Below, piece by piece: positions 56,695-64,000 of a DNA stretch of 64,000 nt; position 1 is the stretch's first letter; each line of letters starts with the position of its first letter. The stretch lies in contig QBLY01000010.1 of the NCBI GenBank assembly GCA_003241895.1, positions 23,996-87,995 on the forward strand. The letters are read 5' to 3'. The notes below the pieces were generated by a model. The model was not told the DNA's origin and searched no databases. It saw nothing but the letters and a program-made list of their open reading frames with translations. Made by a program: the position numbers and the translations under genes. Source of the stretch: Lysobacteraceae bacterium (lineage in GTDB: Bacteria; Pseudomonadota; Gammaproteobacteria; Xanthomonadales; Xanthomonadaceae).

Positions 56695-58029
56695 TCAGGC
56701 CTTTTCGGCCGGCAGCTTGGCCTGCTCGCGGATCAGGCGCCAGGCGCCGAAGGTCATTGCGCCCGCCACCAGCACGCCGACGCCGAACACCACGTTGGAT
56801 CCGAATGCGGCCAGCCCTTTGTGCAGCCAGACGAACGACAGGTCGCCAAAGCGGTACACCGCGGTGTCGATGACCGCCTTGCCCTTGTAGCGGGTCTCGC
56901 GGTCGACGCGGGTGTAGATGGTTTCGCGGGCCGGCTTGGACAGTGAAAACTCTCCCGCCCGGGTGGCGATCTGCACCACCGCCACCAGCATTGGCAGCGG
57001 AGAGGCGGTGAGCGCGGCAAAGCCCAGCAGGATGGCGAACGCCGGCACCAGCAGCACCGGGCCAACGCCGTAGCGCAGCAGCAGCGGCCGGGTCAGGAAC
57101 AGCTGCACCAGTATCGTCACCAGGTTGATGGCCAGGTCGATGTTGGCGTAGAACGCCGTGCGCGCCTCGTCGCCCGGGTAGAACTGGCGGGCAATGGCGG
57201 CCTGTTCGTTGTAAAGCAGCGTGCCCACGCCAACGCCGAAGAACATCAGCACCGCCATGGCCCGCAGCAGCGGCTGGTCGCGCAGCAGCCGCAGGCCGGC
57301 CAGCATGCTGCCGCCCATGGCGGACTCAGCCTCCGACGACCCGCGCGTGCTTTCCCGCACCCGCGCCCACTGGCCCAGCCGCAGGATGCAGCCCACGCAC
57401 ACCGTCAGCAGCGCCGCCGAGACCAGCAGCAGGTTGGCGACGCCGATCTGATGCACCAGCACCCGCGTGATGATCGGGCCCAGGAAGGCCCCGGCCGTGC
57501 CGCCCACCGCGATGAACCCATACAGCCGGCGCGCCTGCAGGTCGGTGTAGATGTCGGCCATGAAGCTCCAGAACACCGACACGGCGAACAGGTTGAACAC
57601 CGCCACCCAGATGAAAAACACCGCCCCGCGCCCCGGCACGTCGCGATCGAAGATCACGTAGAAGCCAAGGAGGCAGGCGATGAATACCAGGTACAGCACG
57701 GGCAGGAACACCCGCCTCGGAAATCGGCTGACCAGGGCTCCGTAAACCGGCTGCAGCACGACCATCGCGATGAAGGTGCCGGTGAACAGCAGCTGCAGCG
57801 TGAGTTCACCCAAGGCCACGCCATGGCCGGCCGCCCAGTCCACCAGCGCCAGCGGGAACACCGCCTCCACGTCGGCCGACGCGCCCATGGCGTCGCGCAC
57901 CGGACGCAGCACGTAATAGCCGGTCAGCAGGAAGAAGAAATACAGGAACGACCACAGCAGGGCCGGGAACTCCCGAAGCGCGCCGCGCAGGTGGTCGAAG
58001 CGGCCGTCGGTGCTGGTGCCTGGGGTCAT
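56695..58029 (-). CDS. Nucleotide transporter-like MFS protein (NTP/NDP exchange family)
   Basis: This 444-residue protein has about 12 membrane helices. GYYVLRPVRDAMG at the first helices and WSFMADIYTDLQARRLYG are typical of the ADP/ATP-carrier-like MFS group (TlcC/Npt family). These transporters carry nucleotides in intracellular parasites; in free-living bacteria members have unknown substrates. The substrate here is therefore uncertain. It faces away from the GMC oxidoreductase. Confidence 0.8.
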   Translation of the reverse strand: MTPGTSTDGRFDHLRGALREFPALLWSFLYFFFLLTGYYVLRPVRDAMGASADVEAVFPLALVDWAAGHGVALGELTLQLLFTGTFIAMVVLQPVYGALVSRFPRRVFLPVLYLVFIACLLGFYVIFDRDVPGRGAVFFIWVAVFNLFAVSVFWSFMADIYTDLQARRLYGFIAVGGTAGAFLGPIITRVLVHQIGVANLLLVSAALLTVCVGCILRLGQWARVRESTRGSSEAESAMGGSMLAGLRLLRDQPLLRAMAVLMFFGVGVGTLLYNEQAAIARQFYPGDEARTAFYANIDLAINLVTILVQLFLTRPLLLRYGVGPVLLVPAFAILLGFAALTASPLPMLVAVVQIATRAGEFSLSKPARETIYTRVDRETRYKGKAVIDTAVYRFGDLSFVWLHKGLAAFGSNVVFGVGVLVAGAMTFGAWRLIREQAKLPAEKA

Positions 58030-58197
58030 GCGCTATCCCGGTGGGGTCGCGGCACCATAGCCAACCCGGCCGCCGGGTGCCAGCCCGTTAGGCTTTCGTG
58101 AGCGCCATCACGCTTGCGCAGCGGCACTGTCGCAGCCCGAGTGTTTGCTCTAGAACGGGAGCCTAGCCTCGGGCGGTCATCGAATAAAGAAGTGCCT

Positions 58198-59790
58198 GTG
58201 TACGACTACATCATCGTGGGAGCCGGTTCCGCCGGCTGCGTATTGGCCAACCGCCTGAGCGAAGACGCCGGTAACCGGGTCCTGCTGCTCGAAGCCGGCC
58301 CCAGCGACTGGCATCCTTTCATCCACATGCCGGCCGGGCTGGCCAAGCTGGTGGGCAAGAAGGGCGTGAACTGGGACTACAGCACCGCGCCCGAGCCCGC
58401 GCTCGGCGGCCGCCTGCTGTGGTGGCCGCGCGGCAAGGTGCTGGGCGGATCGAGTTCGATCAACGCCATGTGCTACATCCGCGGCAACGCCCGCGACTAC
58501 GACGAATGGGCCGCCCTGGGCGCCGACGGCTGGCACTGGGACAACGTGCTGCCCTACTTCAAGCGCAGCGAAGGCAACGAGCGCGGCGGCAGTGAATTCC
58601 ACGGCGGCGACGGCCCGCTGGGCGTGTCCGACCCGCGCCACAAGAACCCGCTTTCCAACGTGTTCCTCGAAGCGTCCCGACAGGCCGGCCATGCGCCGTC
58701 CGACGACTTCAACGGCGTCCGCCAGGAAGGCTTCGGCTGGTACCAGACCACCACCCGCGACGGGGCCCGCAGCTCCAGCGCCCGGGCCTACCTCAAGCCG
58801 GTGCGCAAGCGCCCCAACCTCACCGTCATCACCCGCGCCACGGCCAGCCGCGTCGTCATCGAGGACGGGCGCGCCACGGGCGTGGTGTATGCGGTGGACG
58901 GCAAGGGCGCGTTCTGCGAAGGCGCGGCGAAGGAGGTGATCCTGTGCGGCGGCGCGATCAATTCACCGCAGCTGCTGATGCTGTCGGGCATCGGCCCGGC
59001 GGCGCACCTGCGCCAGCACGGCATCGACGTGGTCAGCGACCTGCCCGGCGTGGGCGGCAACCTGCAGGACCACCTGGACGTGTGCACGCTGCAGCGCTGC
59101 GTGCGCCAGGTCAGCTACGACAACCTCAGCGACGTCGCGGTGGGCCTGCAGTACTACCTGTTCAAGAAAGGCCCCGGCACCAGCAACATCGCCGAAACCG
59201 GCGGCTTCCTGCGCAGCACGCTGGCCGAGGACGGGCGCCCCGACATCCAGTTCCACTTCGTGCCGGCGCAGCTGGACGACCACGGCCGCAACATCCTTCC
59301 CGGCTACGGCTACACCTTGCACGCCTGCGGCCTGCACCCGCGCAGCCGCGGCCGTATTTTCCTCGCCAGCGCCAGCGCCGCCGACAAGGTGCGCATTGAA
59401 GCCGGCTACCTGAGCGACCCGGAGGGCTATGACCTGAAAGTGCTGCTGGAAGCGCTGCGGCTCTCGCGCGAGATCCTGGCCCAGCCCGCCTTCGCCGGCT
59501 ATCGCGGCGAAGAGCTGCAGCCGGGCGCGAAGGTGCAGGACGAAGCCGACCTGGTCGATTTCATCCGCCGCAAGGCCGAATCCATCTACCACCCGGTCGG
59601 CACCTGCCGCATGGGCCGGGTCGGCGACCCGGACACGGTGGTGGACCCGCAGCTGCGCGTCATCGGCGTCAGCGGACTGCGGGTGGTGGACGCCTCGGTG
59701 ATGCCCAAGCTGGTGAGCGGCAACACCAATGCGCCCACCATGATGATCGCCGAGCGCGCCGCCGACCTGATCCGGGGCAAGGCCGCCTGA
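58198..59790 (+). CDS. GMC family FAD-dependent oxidoreductase
   Basis: This 530-residue enzyme of the glucose-methanol-choline group oxidises an alcohol using FAD. It has an N-terminal dinucleotide-binding loop VGAGSAGCVLANRLSED, GKVLGGSSSINAM and a C-terminal catalytic histidine in ESIYHPVGTCRMG. GTG 58198 (V-Y-D-Y) fits homologues that begin M-Y-D-Y; a GTG two codons earlier is possible. It resembles choline-dehydrogenase-like and alkanol dehydrogenases; no substrate is evident. Confidence 0.88.
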   Translation: MYDYIIVGAGSAGCVLANRLSEDAGNRVLLLEAGPSDWHPFIHMPAGLAKLVGKKGVNWDYSTAPEPALGGRLLWWPRGKVLGGSSSINAMCYIRGNARDYDEWAALGADGWHWDNVLPYFKRSEGNERGGSEFHGGDGPLGVSDPRHKNPLSNVFLEASRQAGHAPSDDFNGVRQEGFGWYQTTTRDGARSSSARAYLKPVRKRPNLTVITRATASRVVIEDGRATGVVYAVDGKGAFCEGAAKEVILCGGAINSPQLLMLSGIGPAAHLRQHGIDVVSDLPGVGGNLQDHLDVCTLQRCVRQVSYDNLSDVAVGLQYYLFKKGPGTSNIAETGGFLRSTLAEDGRPDIQFHFVPAQLDDHGRNILPGYGYTLHACGLHPRSRGRIFLASASAADKVRIEAGYLSDPEGYDLKVLLEALRLSREILAQPAFAGYRGEELQPGAKVQDEADLVDFIRRKAESIYHPVGTCRMGRVGDPDTVVDPQLRVIGVSGLRVVDASVMPKLVSGNTNAPTMMIAERAADLIRGKAA

Positions 59791-59805
59791 GCCGGGCGCC
59801 GCGGC

Positions 59806-61719
59806 TTACGCGGCGCCTTCCAGCATCGGCGGCAGCGGGCAGTGCAGCGAAGCGCAAATCACGCGCAGCAGCTCGGCTTCGGCCACGCAGACGCGGCCGT
59901 CGTGGCTCACCGCCGCCACCAGGCCTTCGAGCAGCAGCTCCTTGCCGCGCGGCTCAACCCGGTCGAGCAGCGGCCAGGCCTCGTCCATCGCCCGCAGCGG
60001 GTCGGTGGGCGGGCGGTACGGGGCATTGGCGCGCGGGAACACCAGGGCCATGCCCGCCAGGTAGGCGCGCATCGCCGCGCCCGGGTCGGCGTGGCCGGCC
60101 TGGGCCAGCAGCGCCATCAGCGTGATGGCGTGATCGGCGCAGTTGGCCAGCCGACGATCACCCGCCACCCAGGCGCGCGCAGGGTCGAGCGCATCGCTCA
60201 CCTGCACGCGCAGCAGGCGCCCCAAAGAATATTCGAACAGGCTGACCTTGCCGTCGGCATGGGAGAGCGCGAAGCAGGCGTCCATGAACTTCTCGAGCTC
60301 GGGCCGCGGCCGCCGGCGCAGGGCCGGCATGGCCATCGCGGCCAACGGCAGGCAAAGGATGCGCGGCAGGTCGGACAGGCGGTCGGCGTAGTCGAGCGCC
60401 TGGCGCGACAAGCGCTCCTCGTGGCGCGCCGCCAGTTCGTACTGCTGGGCGTCGCGAACCTTGCCCGGCGGCGCCATCAGCAGGCCGAACAGCAGCGCCA
60501 TTGCTTCCTCGCGCTCGTGCGCGGCGCGCTTGAGCACGTCGGGGATCGCATTCACCAGCGCGCCGGCGCGGACGTAGTCGTTGGCCTGCGGCGCGCCCAC
60601 CTGGGCGACCACTGCGGGCGGCGTGATGCTCAGCTCGGCCCGATCGCCGGGCAGCGGCGCAGACGTGCGCGCATCCAGCCCCAGCGCCTGGTCTTCGTCC
60701 AGCCCCGACGGTGGCCGCATCTGCCAGCGTGCGCCCAGGTCCACCAGGGCCTCGGCCTTGAACGACGGTTCCAGCGCCTGGATGCGCGCCACCAGCGGCG
60801 GGTGCGTGGCGAACAGCGACGAATAGCCCACGCCGTCGCCGAACAGCATGTGCGCCACTTCCTCGGTGTCCCGGCTGGCCAGCTTGGAGCCTTCGCCCAG
60901 GCCGGCGATCTTCTTGAGCGCGCCGGCCAGGCCCTTGGTCTGGCGGGTGAACTGCACCGCCGACGAGTCGGCCAGGAACTCGCGCTGCCGGCTGACGCCG
61001 GCCTTGATCATGCGGCCGAACAGCATGCCGATCGAGCCCACCACCACCAGCCCCAGCGCCACCGCCATCACCGGCAGCGCGCCCCTGGAATTTCCGCCGA
61101 TACGGCCATGCACCAGAATCTTGCGGCCGACGATGCCCAGCACCAGGATGCCGAACAGCACGCCCATCAGGCGGATGTTGAGCCGCATGTCGCCGTTGAG
61201 CACGTGGCTGAACTCGTGGGCGATGACGCCCTGCAGTTCGTCCCGGTTGAGCTTGTCCAGCGCGCCGCGCGTCACCGCGATGGCCGCGTCGCTGGTGGAA
61301 TAGCCGGCGGCGAAGGCATTGATGGCGGCCTCTTCCTCCAGCACGAAGATCTGCGGCACGGGCACGCCCGAGGCGATGGCGACCTCTTCCACCACGTTGC
61401 GCAGGCGGCGGTAGTGGAAGTCGTGCGTGTCCTCGGGCACCGGGATGCCGCCCATCTGCGTCGCAACGGCCGATCCGCCCGCGCGCAGGCTGGAGATGCG
61501 GAACATCGAAGCGACGCCGATCACCCCCAGCGTGCCCAGCGTGGTGGCGACAACGGCCGCCCAGCGGGCGCCGGGCAGGGTGGCTTCGTTGAAGCCACCC
61601 CCAACCAGCAGCACGACGAGGTTCATGGCCAGCACGATGGCCACCACGGCGGCCGCGAACAGCAGGACCAGCCGCTTGGACTGGCGCCGGGACTGATCCT
61701 GGCGCTCAAAGAAATTCAT
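59806..61719 (-). CDS. M48 family metalloprotease with TerB-like C-terminal region
   Basis: This 637-residue membrane peptidase has two N-terminal membrane helices (about 16-38 and 53-72), the zinc motif HEFSH at 168-172 (GVIAHEFSHVLNGDM), a second pair of helices (about 185-235) and a third-ligand region RQREFLADSSAVQFTR. The last 300 residues include two TerB-like stretches (FALSHADGKVSLFEYSLGRL and AVSHDGRVCVAEAELLRVIC). It follows lemA on this strand. LemA-M48 pairs are common; the peptidase may degrade damaged membrane proteins. Confidence 0.88.
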   Translation of the reverse strand: MNFFERQDQSRRQSKRLVLLFAAAVVAIVLAMNLVVLLVGGGFNEATLPGARWAAVVATTLGTLGVIGVASMFRISSLRAGGSAVATQMGGIPVPEDTHDFHYRRLRNVVEEVAIASGVPVPQIFVLEEEAAINAFAAGYSTSDAAIAVTRGALDKLNRDELQGVIAHEFSHVLNGDMRLNIRLMGVLFGILVLGIVGRKILVHGRIGGNSRGALPVMAVALGLVVVGSIGMLFGRMIKAGVSRQREFLADSSAVQFTRQTKGLAGALKKIAGLGEGSKLASRDTEEVAHMLFGDGVGYSSLFATHPPLVARIQALEPSFKAEALVDLGARWQMRPPSGLDEDQALGLDARTSAPLPGDRAELSITPPAVVAQVGAPQANDYVRAGALVNAIPDVLKRAAHEREEAMALLFGLLMAPPGKVRDAQQYELAARHEERLSRQALDYADRLSDLPRILCLPLAAMAMPALRRRPRPELEKFMDACFALSHADGKVSLFEYSLGRLLRVQVSDALDPARAWVAGDRRLANCADHAITLMALLAQAGHADPGAAMRAYLAGMALVFPRANAPYRPPTDPLRAMDEAWPLLDRVEPRGKELLLEGLVAAVSHDGRVCVAEAELLRVICASLHCPLPPMLEGAA

Positions 61720-61742
61720 GCGCTTCGCGCCTCCGGGGGAAG

Positions 61743-61767
61743 GCCCCCGCCGGGCAACGGCGGGGGC
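61743..61767 (-). other. Intercistronic stem-loop between lemA and the M48 gene
   Basis: GCCCCCGCCG (61743-61752) and CGGCGGGGGC (61758-61767) form a 10-bp stem with a 5-nt loop in the 55-nt gap. There is no T run, so it more likely tunes relative expression or RNA stability than stops transcription. Confidence 0.4.
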
Positions 61768-61774
61768 GGCGACG

Positions 61775-62365
61775 TCAGAACGAAACCTTGGGAGCCTGGC
61801 GCTGGGCCGGGTCGGTGATCTCGAGCAGTGCGGCGGCGATGAAGTTGAACATGCCGGCGATGATGCTCGAGGGGAACACCTCGCGCCGGTTGTTGTAGGC
61901 CATCACGCTGTCGTTGTAGGCCTGCCGGGCGAACGCGATGCGGTTCTCGGTCGAGGTGAGTTCCTCGGTGAGCTGCATCATGTTCTGGTTGGCCTTGAGG
62001 TCCGGGTAGGCCTCGGCCACCACCATCAGCCGCGACAGGGCGCCGGCCAGGCCGGATTCCGCGCCGCCAAGCGCGGCCATCGCGGCCGGATCGCCCGGGT
62101 TGGCCTTGGCGGCGGCCAGCCCACTGACGGCGGCGGCGCGCGCCTGGACCACGGCCTCGAGCGTTTCGCGTTCGTGCTTGAGGTAGCCCTTGGCGACTTC
62201 CACCAGGTTCGGGATCAGGTCATAGCGGCGCGTCAGCTGCACGTCGATCTGTGCGAAGGCGTTCTTGAAAGCGTTGCGGGCGGTGACCAGGCCGTTGTAG
62301 ATACCCACGCCCCAGAACAGCCCGATGGCTGCGATCACGACCAGCACGAGCAAAGTCATCATCAT
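61775..62365 (-). CDS. lemA: LemA family protein
   Basis: This 196-residue protein has one N-terminal membrane helix (MTLLVLVVIAAIGLFWGVGI) and a helical periplasmic or cytoplasmic domain with RNAFKNAFAQIDVQLTRRYD and LIPNLVEVAKGYL. The function of LemA proteins is not well defined; they frequently precede M48 peptidases, as here. GGGGAG lies upstream of a run of three ATG codons (62365-62357). Confidence 0.92.
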   Translation of the reverse strand: MMMTLLVLVVIAAIGLFWGVGIYNGLVTARNAFKNAFAQIDVQLTRRYDLIPNLVEVAKGYLKHERETLEAVVQARAAAVSGLAAAKANPGDPAAMAALGGAESGLAGALSRLMVVAEAYPDLKANQNMMQLTEELTSTENRIAFARQAYNDSVMAYNNRREVFPSSIIAGMFNFIAAALLEITDPAQRQAPKVSF

Positions 62366-62410
62366 TTCGTCTCCCCTGTATTCAGGCCGCCGCGCCGTGG
62401 CCGCGTTAGA

Positions 62411-63667
62411 ATGACCCAGTCCAGCAAGCATACGTCGGTCATGCCCCTCAAGAAAGCCGGCCCTCCGGGTCACCTCGCAATACTCGTACTGGCCGCCTCG
62501 CTCGCCTGGGCGGCAACGCTTGACGCAGCGCCCGCCGCCGGCAAGGCACCCGACTTCAGCGCCCAGGCCAAGGAAATCGAACGCCTCGCCGACCTCATGG
62601 TCCAGCAGTCGCGTATCCCCGGCCTGGCCGTGGCGATCGTGCAGGACGGCAAGGTGGTGTCGGCGCGCGGCTACGGCGTGGTGGACAGCCGCAACCCGCA
62701 GCCGGTCGGGCCCGACACGGTGTTCCGCATCGCTTCGCTGTCGAAGGCGTTCGCCGGCACGCTCAGCGCGATCCTGGTCAGCGAAGGCGCCATGTCCTGG
62801 GACAGCCCCGTGTCCAACCAGCTGCCCGCCTTCGCCCTGCGCGACCTGCAGGGCGCCCAGCGCCTGACGGTGCGCGAGATCCTCAGCCACCGCGTCGGCC
62901 TGGGCTACAACACCTTCGACCGGGACCTGGAAGCCAACCAGCCCTACCCGCTGCTGGCCGAGAAATTGTCGGAAGCGCCGATGACCTGCAGCCCCGGCGA
63001 TTGCTATGCCTACCAGAACATCGCCTTCAGCCTGGTCGGCGACCTGGTGTTCGCCACCACCGGCGACTTCTATTCGCACCAGGTCGAGAAGCGCCTGTTC
63101 CACCCGCTGGGCATGTACGGCGCCACCTACGGCCGCGACGGGCTGGAGGCCAGCCCAAGCTGGGCGCGCCCGCACGTGCGCAGCGGCGGCAAGTGGCTGG
63201 CGGTGCGGCCGAAGGAAACCTACTACCGCATCCCACCGGCCGCGGGCGTCAACGCCAGCGTCAACGACATGGCACAGTGGCTGATTGCGCAGATGGGCCA
63301 CCGCCCGGACGTGCTGTCGGCCGAAGTGCTCAACGAGATCCAGACGCCACAGGTGTCCACCCCTGGCGAGATCCGCGGCGGCGGCTGGCGCCGGGAGCGG
63401 CTCAAAAGTGCTTACTACGGACTGGGCTGGCGGATCTACGACTACGCCGGCCACACCCTGGTCTTCCACGGCGGTGCCGTTCAGGGCTACCGGGCCATCG
63501 CGGCCTTCCTGCCTGACCGGGACATCGGCGTGGTGATCCTGTGGAACAGCGAAAGCGGCATGCCCAACGGCCTGCTGCCAACCACGCTCGACCGCGCCCT
63601 GGGCCTGCCCAAACGCGAGTGGCTTGCGCCCGAACCGGTGCGATCCACACCGGGCCGCCGCCGCTGA
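62411..63667 (+). CDS. Beta-lactamase-fold serine hydrolase (class C/esterase-like)
   Basis: This 418-residue exported protein has a signal-type N-terminus and the serine-hydrolase set: S109-L-S-K112 (SxxK), Y201-Q-N203 (YxN) and an HGG (FHGGAVQGY) in place of KTG. It therefore resembles class C beta-lactamases, DD-peptidases and esterases. True beta-lactamase activity cannot be assumed. ATG 62441 is an alternative start. It is divergent from lemA by 45 nt. Confidence 0.86.
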   Translation: MTQSSKHTSVMPLKKAGPPGHLAILVLAASLAWAATLDAAPAAGKAPDFSAQAKEIERLADLMVQQSRIPGLAVAIVQDGKVVSARGYGVVDSRNPQPVGPDTVFRIASLSKAFAGTLSAILVSEGAMSWDSPVSNQLPAFALRDLQGAQRLTVREILSHRVGLGYNTFDRDLEANQPYPLLAEKLSEAPMTCSPGDCYAYQNIAFSLVGDLVFATTGDFYSHQVEKRLFHPLGMYGATYGRDGLEASPSWARPHVRSGGKWLAVRPKETYYRIPPAAGVNASVNDMAQWLIAQMGHRPDVLSAEVLNEIQTPQVSTPGEIRGGGWRRERLKSAYYGLGWRIYDYAGHTLVFHGGAVQGYRAIAAFLPDRDIGVVILWNSESGMPNGLLPTTLDRALGLPKREWLAPEPVRSTPGRRR

Positions 63668-63720
63668 CGAAGACCGCGCCGGCCTGACCCAAGGGCCGCG
63701 CCCATTCCCCTGGACACAAG

Positions 63721-63746
63721 AACGCCGGCGCAAGGCCGGCGTTTTT
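63721..63746 (+). terminator. Rho-independent terminator after the serine hydrolase gene
   Basis: AACGCCGGC (63721-63729) pairs with GCCGGCGTT (63735-63743) around GCAAG, with five T residues from 63742. It lies about 50 nt after the stop. It may also serve the minus-strand gene at the right edge, though the minus-side tail is weaker. Confidence 0.8.
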
Positions 63747-63827
63747 GATTGAAGCTTTCCTGGAACCTCCCCCCCCGCCTGGGCAACACGGGGAGAGAGT
63801 CCAGATTACAGCGTTGGAAGTTCCGTC

Positions 63828-64000
63828 TTACAGCGACGGAGCAACCGGGGCCGCCGGCATCGCGGCAGTCTTCCTGGCAGCGGGCTTGCGCGCCGCCTTC
63901 TTCTTGGCAGCCGGCTTCTTGGCAGCCTTCTTGGCGGCCGGCTTCTTGGCAGCCTTCTTGGCGGTCTTCTTGACCGACTTCTTGGCAGCCTTCTTGGCGG
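63828..64000 (-). CDS. C-terminus of a Lys/Ala-rich histone H1-like protein (truncated by window edge)
   Basis: Only the last 57 codons are visible; the start lies beyond the window. The sequence is a run of A-K-K-A-A-K-K and K-P-A-A-K-K repeats that ends AAMPAAPVAPSL. This composition resembles AlgP/HctB-type bacterial histone-H1-like nucleoid proteins. The repetitive Lys/Ala codons give a low-complexity DNA stretch (63890-64000). Full identity depends on the missing N-terminal half. Confidence 0.72.
   Translation of the reverse strand, partial: AKKAAKKSVKKTAKKAAKKPAAKKAAKKPAAKKKAARKPAARKTAAMPAAPVAPSL

Noticed and set aside
62411..63667. Resistance beta-lactamase
   Set aside because: The third motif is HGG and the sequence resembles generic serine esterases or peptidases. 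No resistance context or mobile element adjoins it.

Overview
The window is very GC-rich, gene-dense DNA from a gammaproteobacterium of the Xanthomonadaceae/Lysobacteraceae, probably a Lysobacter-, Luteimonas- or Arenimonas-like genus. The markers used are the order lptB-rpoN-hpf-ptsN-hprK-rapZ-EIIA-ptsH-ptsI, the fused aspartate kinase/diaminopimelate decarboxylase next to murL and murD2, a SUF operon headed by an Rrf2 regulator, and a large TonB-dependent receptor. I saw no rRNA, tRNA, CRISPR array, prophage or complete insertion sequence. Most of it reads as chromosomal core with accessory pieces.

Layout. 1-7182 (+): end of lptB, then sigma-54, the hibernation factor and a regulatory phosphotransferase set (EIIA-Ntr, HPr kinase, RapZ, EIIA-Man-like, HPr, enzyme I) with no sugar permease in view. 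7276-12125: a secreted trypsin-fold protease with an acidic repeat, a small lipoprotein, a TIR-TolB-TPR membrane protein and a dienelactone-hydrolase-like protein. 12200-17532 (-): lysAC-murL-murD2, the Xanthomonas route for placing D-Glu in peptidoglycan. 17661-19448 (+): two tandem PhzF paralogues. 19518-25676 (-): glycine-zipper protein, cyanide-insensitive bd oxidase operon with its regulator, and a DUF5916 barrel protein. 25767-27380: divergent SET methyltransferase and ferritin-like/VIT1 iron exporter. 27468-34128 (+): SUF operon (Rrf2, sufB, a lipoprotein, sufC, sufD, sufS, GNAT, Rieske). 34133-41506: HutD-like protein, RAYT transposase, HhH protein, M20 peptidase, methyltransferase, TPR-AspH hydroxylase and TPR-sulfotransferase. 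41507-41955: a non-coding nested palindromic element. 41956-47779 (-): TonB receptor, DUF4097 protein, anti-sigma, ECF sigma and a histone-deacetylase-like enzyme coupled to pckG. 49633-54246: TetR regulator divergent from an alpha/beta hydrolase-fadE unit, then a DUF4442 protein. 54277-56591 (-): DUF1304 and the formaldehyde genes fghA-frmA. 56695-63667: nucleotide-transporter-like MFS protein, GMC oxidoreductase, M48 peptidase with LemA, and a beta-lactamase-fold hydrolase. 63828-64000 (-): C-terminus of a Lys/Ala-rich histone-H1-like protein.

How it works together. Many genes overlap by 1 to 20 nt (hprK/rapZ, EIIA/ptsH/ptsI, lysAC/murL/murD2, regulator/cioA, sufD/sufS, GNAT/Rieske, sigma/anti-sigma, hydrolase/fadE, frmA/fghA, pckG/deacetylase), so translational coupling is a theme. 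The least explained items are the structured insertion-like element at 41588-41910, the TIR protein, the lipoprotein inside the SUF operon, the inferred CTG start of the deacetylase, and the palindromes overlapping the promoters of the bd-oxidase and fadE units.
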